Below, in pieces: positions 1-6,353 of a DNA stretch of 9,340 nt (the stretch's first letter is position 1; every line of letters begins with the position of its first letter). The notes under the pieces were generated by a model. The model was not told the origin of the DNA. It saw only the letters and a list, made by a program, of their open reading frames with translations, and ran no database searches. A program made the position numbers and the translations under genes. The stretch is from Spirochaetaceae bacterium (GTDB lineage: Bacteria > Spirochaetota > Spirochaetia > Treponematales > Breznakiellaceae): NCBI GenBank assembly GCA_031265535.1, contig JAISCO010000178.1:1-9340 (forward strand). The letters are read 5' to 3'.

Positions 1-948
1 GGTTCCGCCTCTCTTTCCACGGATGAGCAGGGTAAAAAATGGACGCTTACATATACTTATGCTCAGGGTACCGGCACGCTTAATTCAACCGTAAAGATTA
101 AATCAACGAAAAACGTTAAAGGGAGTGATTACACAAAAGACTTTACTCTGCAATTTGAAAACATCGCAGATGAAAATTGGCCGACAAGTTACTGGGCAAC
201 GTCAATACCAAATGACAATGGCAACGGCGTAAGCATTATAAAAGACACTGACGGCAATTATTACGAGGTACATACATTTATAAATAGCGGTACACTTAGC
301 GTCAACAGCATACCGGCTGAAGGTCTAACGGCTCGTGTGCTTGTGGTTGCCGGCGGCGGTGGCGGTGGCAGCGGCTCCAGTGGTTCCGACCAAGGCGGCG
401 GGGGCGGGGGCGGCGGCGCAGGCTATTCGGAAAATGTATCGCTGGCAGCAACAAATTATAATATTATTGTCGGCAGCGGCGGAAACGGAAATAGTAAAGG
501 CAACAACTCTAGTTTCGCGAACATTACCGTTGAAGGCGGCGGTAAAGGCGGCCTCGGTAACCGCCACAACAGCACAGATTCAAACGCGCTCAAAGGCGGC
601 GATGGCGGTTCCGGCGGTGGCGGAGGCGCGGGAGGCGGCGAACTGCAAGGCCCAGGCGGAAGCGCCACCTCGCACAACGAGGTTACGGGGTGGCAATTTT
701 ACGGCGGTACTGGTGATCAGAGCAGTAATGGAACGCCGGGCGGCAATGGCGGAAGCGCGAACTTTTCCAATAATATTAGCGGGACACTGAAAGAATATGG
801 AAAAGGCGGCATAGGGGGAGGAGCTTCAGGGAATACTCCGGCCGTAAATGGTACCGGCAACGGCGGCAAAGGCAGCGACGGTGTTGGCAGCAGCGGCAGC
901 AACGGCATTGTGATTGTCCGCTTTCCGGCAAAATTGAATAGCGAATAG
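1..948 (+). CDS. Glycine-rich cell-surface protein, C-terminal part (5' end outside window)
   Basis: The frame is open from base 1 to the TAG stop at 946-948 (315 codons), so the gene begins upstream of the window. The first ~110 residues are not glycine-rich. They read as beta-strand-rich extracellular modules with alternating polar and aromatic residues, such as KKWTLTYTY and YYEVHTFIN. From about residue 113 it becomes a glycine-rich domain that opens with ARVLVVAGGGGGG, contains NYNIIVGSGGNGN and closes with GIVIVRFPA. This is the usual entry and exit pattern of the Gly_rich family found in large secreted surface proteins. No signal peptide is visible because the N-terminus is missing. 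There are no cysteines or membrane anchor at the C-terminus, which ends only seven residues after the VIVRF strand. GGC-rich codons create long spurious frames on both strands. Role inferred: secreted or surface-exposed structural or adhesive protein; substrate unknown. Confidence 0.82.
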   Translation, partial: GSASLSTDEQGKKWTLTYTYAQGTGTLNSTVKIKSTKNVKGSDYTKDFTLQFENIADENWPTSYWATSIPNDNGNGVSIIKDTDGNYYEVHTFINSGTLSVNSIPAEGLTARVLVVAGGGGGGSGSSGSDQGGGGGGGGAGYSENVSLAATNYNIIVGSGGNGNSKGNNSSFANITVEGGGKGGLGNRHNSTDSNALKGGDGGSGGGGGAGGGELQGPGGSATSHNEVTGWQFYGGTGDQSSNGTPGGNGGSANFSNNISGTLKEYGKGGIGGGASGNTPAVNGTGNGGKGSDGVGSSGSNGIVIVRFPAKLNSE

Positions 949-981
949 GTCAAATAGCGGTCAGTAACGCATTTTCTAAAC

Positions 982-1011
982 GCCCCTGCTCAACGCGCGT
1001 TGAGCAGGGGC
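982..1011. terminator. Perfect 30-base palindrome between convergent genes (probable bidirectional terminator hairpin)
   Basis: Bases 982-996 are the exact reverse complement of 997-1011 (GCCCCTGCTCAACGC then its complement). RNA from either strand can fold into a 13-bp stem with a 4-base loop. It starts 34 bases after the stop of the glycine-rich gene and lies between convergent genes, so ending both transcripts is the simplest role. No U-tract follows on either strand, so it is not a textbook intrinsic terminator. Confidence 0.6.
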
Positions 1012-1028
1012 TTACTGTCAATGAACCT

Positions 1029-1076
1029 CCCCGCCGCAAGCGCGCAAACAAGTTTGCGGCAAAATTTGCGGCGGGG
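1029..1076. repeat. Compound hairpin containing the CGCAAACAAGTTTGCG palindromic repeat
   Basis: An outer 11-bp stem (CCCCGCCGCAA at 1029-1039 with its complement at 1066-1076) encloses the near-palindrome CGCAAACAAGTTTGCG at 1043-1058 and a GCAAAATTTGC hairpin at 1059-1069. The same core occurs twice, in the opposite orientation, downstream of pyruvate kinase at 6368-6383 and 6395-6410. This makes it a dispersed 3'-end repeat rather than a one-off terminator. It is 145 bases past the polyphosphate kinase stop and 80 bases past the glycine-rich gene. Confidence 0.65.
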
Positions 1077-1221
1077 TGTTAAACCAGACTTTGCGAATAA
1101 ACCGCGAAGTCAAGGAAGTCGAATAAGTTTTTAAGAGCCCCTCTTTCTATTTCCTTTTTCGACTTTGAGGTAAAATATTCTTCTTCCGGTCTTGAGACCG
1201 TTACCCACAGTTTGAAAGATG

Positions 1222-3312
1222 TCAAGACACTAGATTATCGGTGTACTCTTTTAAATACCTTTGAACCTGAAAAGGCTTTTCACCTGCGGCAGGATGTAAA
1301 CGCTTCCATACCCCGTCCGCGCCCAAAGTATGCGCCTGACAATTATCTTTGAAAAATGAGTCGAGTACAGCGCGTAAGCGGTTTTTTATATCTTTGTCAA
1401 TAATGGGAAACATTAATTCGATGCGGCGCTCAAGATTGCGCGTCATCCAATCGGCGCTTGATAAATATAATTCCGTGTTCCCGCCATTTTCAAAAAATAT
1501 AATGCGCGAATGTTCCAAAAAATGATCAATAACGCTTACAACCGTTATATTTTCTGAAAGCCCGGGTATTCCGGGTACCAACATACAAATACCTCGTATA
1601 TTGAGAAAAATTTTCACACCCGCGCAGGATGCCGTGTATAGCGCGTCAATCACATCAGTATCCGCAATAGCGTTCATTTTCGCTTTTATCAGCGCACTAG
1701 CGCCTTTCAACGCCTGTTCAGTTTCACGTTTTATAAGCTTGATAAGATGTTCTTTCAATGATAATGGCGCTATAATTAAACACCCTGTGTTTTTTGTAGA
1801 GACATGATTCGCGGTTTTCGAATAATGGACTATCATGTCAAAAAAAGATGCCGCTTCATCGGTAAAATGTTTATCGGCGGTAAACAGGCAGAGATCGGCG
1901 TACATTTTTGCCGTTTTCTCATTATAATTACCGGTCGAAAGATTTAGATACGAACAGAAATTCGTGCCTTCTTTACGCGTTACAAGCGCCGCTTTTGCGT
2001 GTATCTTGAGCTGCGCAAGTCCGTATATTACAGTTGCGCCGGATTTTTCTAAATCTTTTGCCCAGTTTATGTTGCGCTCTTCATCAAACCGCGCCTTTAA
2101 TTCTACAATAGCGGTAACTTGTTTTCCATTCAAAGCCGCTTCCTTCAATGCGTGTACAACAGGAGAATTTCCGCTTGTGCGGTACAATGTTGTTTTTATT
2201 TCCCGCACGTAAGGGTCGCGCGCAGCCTCGTAAAAAAAATTCAATACAGGATTGAAAGATTCGTACGGAAAATGTAATAGGATGTCATTTTCTTTAATGC
2301 GTGTCCATAAAGATTTGTTGTCGTTCTCAATATTGTTCTTAAAAAATATAAACTGTTTAGCGCGGAAAGATGGTTTTAATTTTTTAACACCTGATATTCC
2401 AAAATCTTCGATGTTATATAGCGAAGCAAGGTTGGCAAGATGCAGCGGACCGGGTATAAAGTAAATATCGGATGTCTCCAATTCAAGGCGGCACGCCAAC
2501 TCATCACGTAATAAATCACTTCCGGCTGAATATGTCATGCGTATAGCGCGTGAATATTCACGTTTTGTAACAACGTCTTCCATTGCTTTTACAATGTCCT
2601 TATCACACGCTTCATCAACAAAAAAATCGGCGTCACGGTCAATTTTAAACAGCATACTTTCTTTTATAAAATAATCTGGAAAAAGATATGGAGCGAAATG
2701 CTGGACGGCTTCTTCAAGCAGAACGAAACGGACACTTTTATCGTTACTGGAAGGCAGTATAATGATTCTGTAGTGTGGAATTCTAATTGTTACGATTTTA
2801 AAAATATTTCCATCTGTACCTTTTGTCCCTTTTTTCCACAGCAAAAACGCGGTGTATAAGGTCTCACCGGCGATACGAATATTATTTTCTGAGTTCAGCG
2901 GGTTAAGCAGTGGAAATATTTTATCAAAAATATATTGTTTTATAAATTGTTTTTGCGGTTTATTCAATTCATTCATGCTGGTAAACCGCAGTCCGGTTGC
3001 CGCCAGACCGGGAAATACATCATTCAATAGGCAATCGTACTGTTTTTCGATGATACCACGCGATTTTTTTTGTATATCGTTATAAAGTTCTTTGACTGTC
3101 TGGCCATTGGAAAATACAATAACATTGTTATCCTGTATAGCACGTTTTATCGCGGACATGCGCACCATGAAAAATTCATCAAAATTTGACGAAACTATTG
3201 TTAAGAATTTATAACGTTCAAGCGGCGGCAATTCTGGACGCAGCGCCTCTTCAAGCACACGCTCGTTAAAATCCAGCCATGAAAGTTCTCTGTTAAAATA
3301 AATTCGCCGCAT
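1222..3312 (-). CDS. ppk1: Polyphosphate kinase (PPK1)
   Basis: Catalyses reversible transfer of the ATP gamma-phosphate to a growing inorganic polyphosphate chain. The 696-residue length is normal for PPK1. The N-terminal domain begins FNRELSWLDFNERVLEEA, followed by SSNFDEFFMVR, the family's conserved opening. Catalytic positions are intact: the autophosphorylated histidine is H438 in KIHAK (E. coli H435), the second histidine is H601 in FLEHSR (E. coli H592), and arginines R378 (LYRTSG) and R408 (ARFDEER) match E. coli R375 and R405. The start is fixed by an in-frame TAA two codons upstream. There is no Shine-Dalgarno sequence, and a -10 box ends six bases before the ATG, so the mRNA is probably leaderless. 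It is transcribed alone, with no exopolyphosphatase (ppx) gene beside it in the window, convergent with the glycine-rich gene and divergent from tRNA-Ala. An active enzyme is expected. Confidence 0.97.
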   Translation of the reverse strand: MRRIYFNRELSWLDFNERVLEEALRPELPPLERYKFLTIVSSNFDEFFMVRMSAIKRAIQDNNVIVFSNGQTVKELYNDIQKKSRGIIEKQYDCLLNDVFPGLAATGLRFTSMNELNKPQKQFIKQYIFDKIFPLLNPLNSENNIRIAGETLYTAFLLWKKGTKGTDGNIFKIVTIRIPHYRIIILPSSNDKSVRFVLLEEAVQHFAPYLFPDYFIKESMLFKIDRDADFFVDEACDKDIVKAMEDVVTKREYSRAIRMTYSAGSDLLRDELACRLELETSDIYFIPGPLHLANLASLYNIEDFGISGVKKLKPSFRAKQFIFFKNNIENDNKSLWTRIKENDILLHFPYESFNPVLNFFYEAARDPYVREIKTTLYRTSGNSPVVHALKEAALNGKQVTAIVELKARFDEERNINWAKDLEKSGATVIYGLAQLKIHAKAALVTRKEGTNFCSYLNLSTGNYNEKTAKMYADLCLFTADKHFTDEAASFFDMIVHYSKTANHVSTKNTGCLIIAPLSLKEHLIKLIKRETEQALKGASALIKAKMNAIADTDVIDALYTASCAGVKIFLNIRGICMLVPGIPGLSENITVVSVIDHFLEHSRIIFFENGGNTELYLSSADWMTRNLERRIELMFPIIDKDIKNRLRAVLDSFFKDNCQAHTLGADGVWKRLHPAAGEKPFQVQRYLKEYTDNLVS

Positions 3313-3318
3313 AGTTTA

Positions 3319-3347
3319 ATTCTATTATTAGGGTGTATTAGTTTCAA
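3319..3347 (-). promoter_or_regulatory. Sigma70-like promoter of polyphosphate kinase, predicted leaderless
   Basis: On the minus strand, TTGAAA (3347-3342) is followed by a 17-base spacer and TAGAAT (3324-3319); each box matches consensus at 5 of 6 positions. The last base of the -10 is six bases from the A of the ATG at 3312. The expected transcription start therefore falls on or next to the start codon, leaving no room for a ribosome binding site. Confidence 0.65.
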
Positions 3348-3535
3348 GGCAAATTATCGGTAAGCAGCGTCTCTCGGACGAAACTTCTTTTTAGGGGCAT
3401 TTAGGCAGCCATGATAAAATCCCGCACCGCCCCCATTCGCGCTTGCCCCGCGGAGGCGCATTATAATTTGGGCTAGATTTTTTTTTGGCTCACTCCTCAC
3501 TTTTCACTTCGAAAAATTGCGGCGCAATCACCCCC
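3348..3535. other. Intergenic region between polyphosphate kinase and the tRNA promoter
   Basis: No credible reading frame. The stretch holds T-rich runs around 3478-3487, an isolated TATAAT at about 3462-3467 without a good -35, and C-rich patches. I see no convincing hairpin terminator or RNA gene. Confidence 0.5.
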
Positions 3536-3564
3536 TTGATTAAACTACTGTAGTCTGGTATACT
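3536..3564 (+). promoter_or_regulatory. Strong promoter of tRNA-Ala
   Basis: TTGATT (3536-3541), a 17-base spacer and TATACT (3559-3564), with an upstream TGG (3556-3558) making an extended -10 element. The predicted start is near 3571, about six bases before the mature tRNA 5' end at 3577, giving a very short 5' leader for RNase P. Confidence 0.8.
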
Positions 3565-3576
3565 GTTTTTACCTTT

Positions 3577-3649
3577 GGGGATATAGCTCAGTTGGTAGAG
3601 CGATAGGTTCGCAATCTATAGGCCGGGGGTTCGAATCCCCCTATCTCCA
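3577..3649 (+). tRNA. tRNA-Ala, anticodon CGC
   Basis: A full cloverleaf folds by eye. The acceptor stem is GGGGATA (3577-3583) with TATCTCC (3642-3648), the D stem GCTC/GAGC (3586-3589, 3598-3601), and the anticodon stem ATAGG/TCTAT (3603-3607, 3615-3619) with loop TTCGCAA, giving anticodon CGC at 3610-3612. The T stem is GGGGG/CCCCC (3625-3629, 3637-3641) with loop TTCGAAT, and the discriminator base is A at 3649. The third acceptor pair is G3:U70, the defining identity element for alanyl-tRNA synthetase, which agrees with an anticodon reading GCG. The 3' CCA is not encoded after the discriminator, so a CCA-adding enzyme is needed. The last 18 bases are duplicated at 3788-3805. Confidence 0.95.
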
Positions 3650-3808
3650 AAAGAATACCCTATTTTCGATAAAATGGGGATTCGAACCGGAGCCTGCGCC
3701 GACCAGCGGGAGGAAAAGGGGGCATGGATGCCCCGGCAGCAGGCAGAGGCGGGTTGGAGGGGCGAATACGACGTAAGCCCCGGAAACCGAATCCCCCTAT
3801 CTCCAAAA
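3632..3808. repeat. 21-base direct repeat of the tRNA 3' end flanking a 135-base insert (att-like)
   Basis: Bases 3632-3652 and 3788-3808 are identical (core CGAATCCCCCTATCTCC followed by AAAA). The first copy is the end of the tRNA T arm and acceptor stem plus three bases; the second lies 156 bases downstream. tRNA 3' ends are classic attachment sites for tyrosine recombinases, and integration duplicates exactly this part. Together with the integrase-like fragment at 3911, this suggests the scar of an integrated element or of repeated integration. A duplication caused by a tRNA-derived repeat is the alternative. Confidence 0.7.
3676..3796 (+). ncRNA. Candidate structured RNA between the duplicated tRNA ends
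   Basis: The segment closes on itself. GGGGATTCG (3676-3684) is the reverse complement of CGAATCCCC (3788-3796). Inside, GCCTGC (3692-3697) pairs with GCAGGC (3739-3744), enclosing the perfect hairpin GGGGCAT-GG-ATGCCCC (3719-3734). A further GGGGC/GCCCC pair lies at 3759-3763 and 3777-3781. It is downstream of the tRNA promoter on the same strand and upstream of a strong hairpin, so it would be made as part of the tRNA precursor. GGGGATTCGAACC (3676-3688) is also a 13-base complement of the tRNA's own T arm (3628-3640), offering a competing fold. No protein frame is apparent. Whether it is a functional RNA or a mobile repeat is not settled by sequence alone. Confidence 0.4.
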
Positions 3809-3810
3809 TA

Positions 3811-3841
3811 GCCTAAATCCTTATGTTATAAGGATTTAGGC
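3811..3841. terminator. 14-bp perfect hairpin after the tRNA locus
   Basis: GCCTAAATCCTTAT (3811-3824), loop GTT, then the exact complement (3828-3841). It sits just after the second copy of the tRNA 3' end and is the likely end of the tRNA transcript. No U-tract follows on the plus strand, so termination is inferred from stem strength and position. Confidence 0.5.
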
Positions 3842-3910
3842 GAGTGACTACCCGGACGGCGGGCGTTTCTAATCATTGCGTATAGAAAAAGTGGCACATA
3901 AAACCGACAC

Positions 3911-4050
3911 ATGGACCGGTTTTCAATGCCATTTGGCGGGATTGGAACCATAGCAAAAATACAACTGCCTTTTTCAATTTTCCTGCGTTCGGGGCGGCGC
4001 TACTATTCCGTATCATTCAAGAATGAGACAACGGGCGAGTACCTTCCGGC
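3911..4050 (+). pseudogene. Tyrosine recombinase (phage integrase) N-terminal fragment, interrupted
   Basis: The frame from ATG 3911 reads, from about residue 16, IQLPFSIFLRSGRR then YYSVSFKNETTGEYLPA. This resembles the short N-terminal arm of treponemal tyrosine recombinases, where a basic patch and an FxVxFxNxxTGxY motif precede the core-binding domain. Family assignment is from memory of the pattern and is moderate at best. The resemblance stops at base 4050, exactly where the inverted-repeat element at 4051-4267 begins; the open frame then runs on without resemblance to TGA-equivalent stop TAA at 4103-4105. No core-binding or catalytic domain follows, and none resumes after 4267. The fragment lies 102 bases past the duplicated tRNA end, the expected place for an integrase gene. 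Presumed non-functional; the natural start is uncertain. Confidence 0.42.
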
Positions 4051-4100
4051 AGGGCAACGTCATTTAAAAACAAACCCAAGCAAATGTGATATAAATGTGA

Positions 4101-4126
4101 TATAATGAAATAAACCCAAGGGGGGG
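4101..4126 (+). promoter_or_regulatory. Extended -10 promoter and strong ribosome binding site inside the MITE-like element
   Basis: TGATATAAT (4098-4106) is an extended -10 with a perfect TATAAT at 4101-4106; the -35 region is poor. An 11-base direct repeat (AATGTGATATA) at 4084-4094 and 4095-4105 overlaps it and could be a repeated protein site. AAGGGGGGG (4118-4126) is a purine-rich ribosome binding site seven bases before the ATG at 4134. Confidence 0.5.
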
Positions 4127-4133
4127 AATATAC

Positions 4134-4254
4134 ATGGATATCACAAAAGAAGAAGCCGGACGTTCCGGAAAAACGTTTTGGACTGAGCCGCAAAATGCTC
4201 AGGGCAGCCCTCAGCGATGATTTTTTGCGTGATGTCTTTGTTCGGCAAAGTTAA
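4134..4254 (+). pseudogene. Small frameshifted gene within the MITE-like element
   Basis: The ATG at 4134, with a good ribosome binding site, opens a 28-codon frame ending TGA at 4218-4220 that looks unlike a protein. A neighbouring frame, shifted by one base, reads KKKPDVPEKRFGLSRKML then RAALSDDFLRDVFVRQS to a TAA at 4252-4254 and looks more like a folded helical protein. That frame has no start of its own; it is closed upstream by TAA at 4111-4113. Removing one base near 4141-4145 would join the start to the better frame, giving about 39 residues. I interpret this as the fused ends of a deleted transposase gene or a decayed small gene. I do not recognise the family. Confidence 0.35.
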
Positions 4255-4319
4255 ATGACATTGCCCTGTATAAAGGCTGTTTTCTGGTTGACTTTTTATA
4301 GTAGGCGAGAAATTACTAA

Positions 4320-4377
4320 CGCGGAGCGTATGTAAACCCGCTGGCGGGCGCGGAGCGCATATAAACCCGCTGGCGGG
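4320..4377. repeat. Tandem repeat, two 29-base units
   Basis: Units 4320-4348 and 4349-4377 match at 27 of 29 positions. Each contains CCCGCTGGCGGG, which can form a small CCCGC-TG-GCGGG hairpin, and an upstream CGCGGAGCG block. A degenerate echo (GGCGCGTAGCGCATG) lies at about 4453-4467. The array sits 145 bases before pyruvate kinase. Its role is unknown; it is probably a dispersed intergenic repeat. Confidence 0.75.
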
Positions 4378-4507
4378 TCGCCTGCCGGTCGCGTATGCCA
4401 ATCGCCGTTTTCGTACCTGACGGCACGGAGTGAAGGCTGCTTTGGGTATGCCGGCGCGTAGCGCATGTGCCTCCATGGCAAATGGGGTATAAATAATTAT
4501 TAAAATT

Positions 4508-4516
4508 TGGTATAAT
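4508..4516 (+). promoter_or_regulatory. Extended -10 promoter of pyruvate kinase, predicted leaderless
   Basis: TGGTATAAT at 4508-4516 is a perfect extended -10. No good -35 is seen at the expected spacing (TATAAA at 4488-4493), which extended -10 promoters tolerate. Six bases separate the -10 from the ATG at 4523, and the intervening CTTTTT is not a ribosome binding site. The transcript is predicted to start at or beside the start codon. Confidence 0.7.
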
Positions 4517-4522
4517 CTTTTT

Positions 4523-6334
4523 ATGAAATCCATAAGAAACACGCGAATAATATGCACAATAGGTCCAGCGATAAAGACTGTTGACATGGCGCGCTCGCTC
4601 ATCCGCAAAGGCATGAATATAGCGCGATTTAACTTTTCGCACGGCACTCACGGCGAGAAGGCGGACTTTATAACGCTTATCAAAAAAGCGGCCGAACTTG
4701 AGGGCGTCCCCATTGCCCTCATGCTGGACACTAAAGGACCGGAAATCCGTACCGGTCTGATTAAGGACGGGAATAATATCATCCTCGACAATGGCGAAGC
4801 TGTAGATGTAATAGCCGAAGCTGACGCCGAAAAATTGTACGGCAAGGACGGCCAATTCACGCAAAAAAAAGACGGCAAGACGCGCATCACCATGAGTTAC
4901 GAACTTTTAGCGGACGACATCAAGCCGGGAGCGCGGATTTTGATAGAGGACGGCATGTTAGCCCTTGAATTTACCGGTCTTGAAGGACGGGTAATTCATT
5001 GCAAAGTTGATGTGGGCGGTGAACTGGGCAGCCGTAAGAACGTCAATGTCCTGGGCGTACACACCCGCCTGCCCGCCATGTCGGACCAAGATATGGACGA
5101 TCTGCGTTTTGGAGCGGAACAAGGCATGGATTGCGTGGCGGCTTCTTTCACCAGAAAGCCGCAGGATGTTACCACAATACAAAAATTCCTCGCCTCTATC
5201 GGTTCCGACATGGTTGTAATCGCAAAAATTGAGGACGATGAAGGACTGGAAAACATAGAAGAGATAATCCGCGTATCAGCCGGAATAATGGTGGCTCGCG
5301 GCGACCTTGGCGTACAAATTCCGCCGGAACAAGTGCCGCTGGCGCAAAAACGCATCATTACACTCTGCAACAACGAAGGAAAACCGGTCATAACAGCTAC
5401 ACAGATGCTTGACTCGATGATACGCAACCCCCGTCCTACACGCGCCGAAGCGGGAGACGTTGCCAACGCCATCCTCGACGGCAGCGACTCCGTGATGCTG
5501 TCGGGCGAGACTGCCAACGGCGCTTATCCAGAAGAAGCCGTTGAAACAATGGAACGCATCGCGCTCACGGTTGAAGCATCCGACATATACAGACGGCAGC
5601 AGATGGAACGCCGCGCGCTTTTGTCCCGCAGTTCCGATATGCCGCAGTCAATAGCGGAATCGGCCGTACTGATTGCCGAAAGGATAAACGCCGCCTGCAT
5701 AATCGTTCCGACAATTTCCGGCAATACGGCGCGTCTTGTAAGTAAATACCGGCCTCATCTGCCCATTATCGGAGCCGCGCCAAGCGAAAAGATACGCCGC
5801 AGAATGTTGTTGTACTGGGGCATCATCCCGCTTGCGGTACAAACCGAGGCCGACAGCGAGGCTACGATTCAAGGGGCTCAGAGCGCGGCCATAAAAGAAG
5901 GGTACATCGAAGTATCGGACAAAGTCGTTTTTACCGCGGGTATACCGGTCAATTCTCCGAACACGGCAAACATGATACAAATTCATGTAGTAGGGAAAAT
6001 TATTGGACGCGGACAGCGCGGTTTTGGCGGACGCTGCACAGGACGCATAGTAAAAGCAAACACGTTAAGCGAGGCCTCGTATGCACTGCGCAACAGTGGA
6101 GGTGAAATACTGCTTACCCACACCCTGGATAACTCGTTTACCCCCATAATAAGAATCGCGGGCGGCATAATAGTAGAAGGCGCTTCCGAATTATCGCGGT
6201 CCATGCTCAAGACGATAAACCCGAACATAGTCTATATCTCGCAAGTTCAAAAAGCCATGAATTTGATAGAGGAACACTCAATTGTTACGATAGACGGCAA
6301 TGAAAAGATCATCTATGAGGGAACAATAGAATGA
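4523..6334 (+). CDS. pyk: Pyruvate kinase with extra C-terminal swivelling-type domain
   Basis: Converts phosphoenolpyruvate and ADP to pyruvate and ATP, the last step of glycolysis, in the cytoplasm. The 603 residues comprise the usual ~480-residue enzyme plus a C-terminal extension. Active-site elements are present: ARFNFSHG (34-41), LDTKGPEIR (68-76), K235 and E237 in AKIEDDEG, D261 in ARGDLGV, and T293 in TATQMLDS. The signature residue after KIE, usually N, K, R, S or T, is aspartate here. From about residue 495 a domain follows that resembles the PEP-utilising mobile domain of Bacillus pyruvate kinases, with GEILLTHTLD then IAGGIIVEG. Where the TSHA catalytic motif would lie it reads GASELSRS (553-560), so the phospho-histidine is gone and the domain is probably structural. 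The ATG at 4523 begins the conserved start (RNTRIICTIGP), has no Shine-Dalgarno and is preceded by a -10 box. Monocistronic by spacing. Confidence 0.96.
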   Translation: MKSIRNTRIICTIGPAIKTVDMARSLIRKGMNIARFNFSHGTHGEKADFITLIKKAAELEGVPIALMLDTKGPEIRTGLIKDGNNIILDNGEAVDVIAEADAEKLYGKDGQFTQKKDGKTRITMSYELLADDIKPGARILIEDGMLALEFTGLEGRVIHCKVDVGGELGSRKNVNVLGVHTRLPAMSDQDMDDLRFGAEQGMDCVAASFTRKPQDVTTIQKFLASIGSDMVVIAKIEDDEGLENIEEIIRVSAGIMVARGDLGVQIPPEQVPLAQKRIITLCNNEGKPVITATQMLDSMIRNPRPTRAEAGDVANAILDGSDSVMLSGETANGAYPEEAVETMERIALTVEASDIYRRQQMERRALLSRSSDMPQSIAESAVLIAERINAACIIVPTISGNTARLVSKYRPHLPIIGAAPSEKIRRRMLLYWGIIPLAVQTEADSEATIQGAQSAAIKEGYIEVSDKVVFTAGIPVNSPNTANMIQIHVVGKIIGRGQRGFGGRCTGRIVKANTLSEASYALRNSGGEILLTHTLDNSFTPIIRIAGGIIVEGASELSRSMLKTINPNIVYISQVQKAMNLIEEHSIVTIDGNEKIIYEGTIE

Positions 6335-6353
6335 AGCTGCCGGCGGTATGAGC

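Larger units (their letters stand above)
4051..4267. mobile_element. MITE-like element, 217 bases, with 16-base terminal inverted repeats
   Basis: AGGGCAACGTCATTTA (4051-4066) and TAAATGACATTGCCCT (4252-4267) are inverted repeats with one mismatch. Between them lie a promoter-like TATAAT, a strong ribosome binding site, a start codon and a frame whose TAA stop overlaps the right repeat, which is typical layout for insertion sequence ends. The length and lack of a transposase suggest an internally deleted, non-autonomous derivative. The left end coincides with the point where the integrase-like frame breaks. I could not see a clear target-site duplication outside the repeats. Confidence 0.55.

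Noticed and set aside
335..790. 151-codon alanine-rich frame overlapping the glycine-rich gene
   Set aside because: It is the out-of-frame reading of GGC/GCG-rich repeats; the frame open from base 1 has the VLVVAGGG and GIVIVRF family landmarks.
3788..3808. A second tRNA gene
   Set aside because: Only the T-arm and acceptor 3' part is duplicated; no D arm or anticodon arm precedes it.
4320..4377. CRISPR array
   Set aside because: Two adjacent 29-base units have no spacers between them and no cas genes are nearby.
4316..4864. 182-codon minus-strand frame across the pyruvate kinase start
   Set aside because: It antisenses pyruvate kinase codons and the 29-base tandem repeat, with no ribosome binding site or family pattern.
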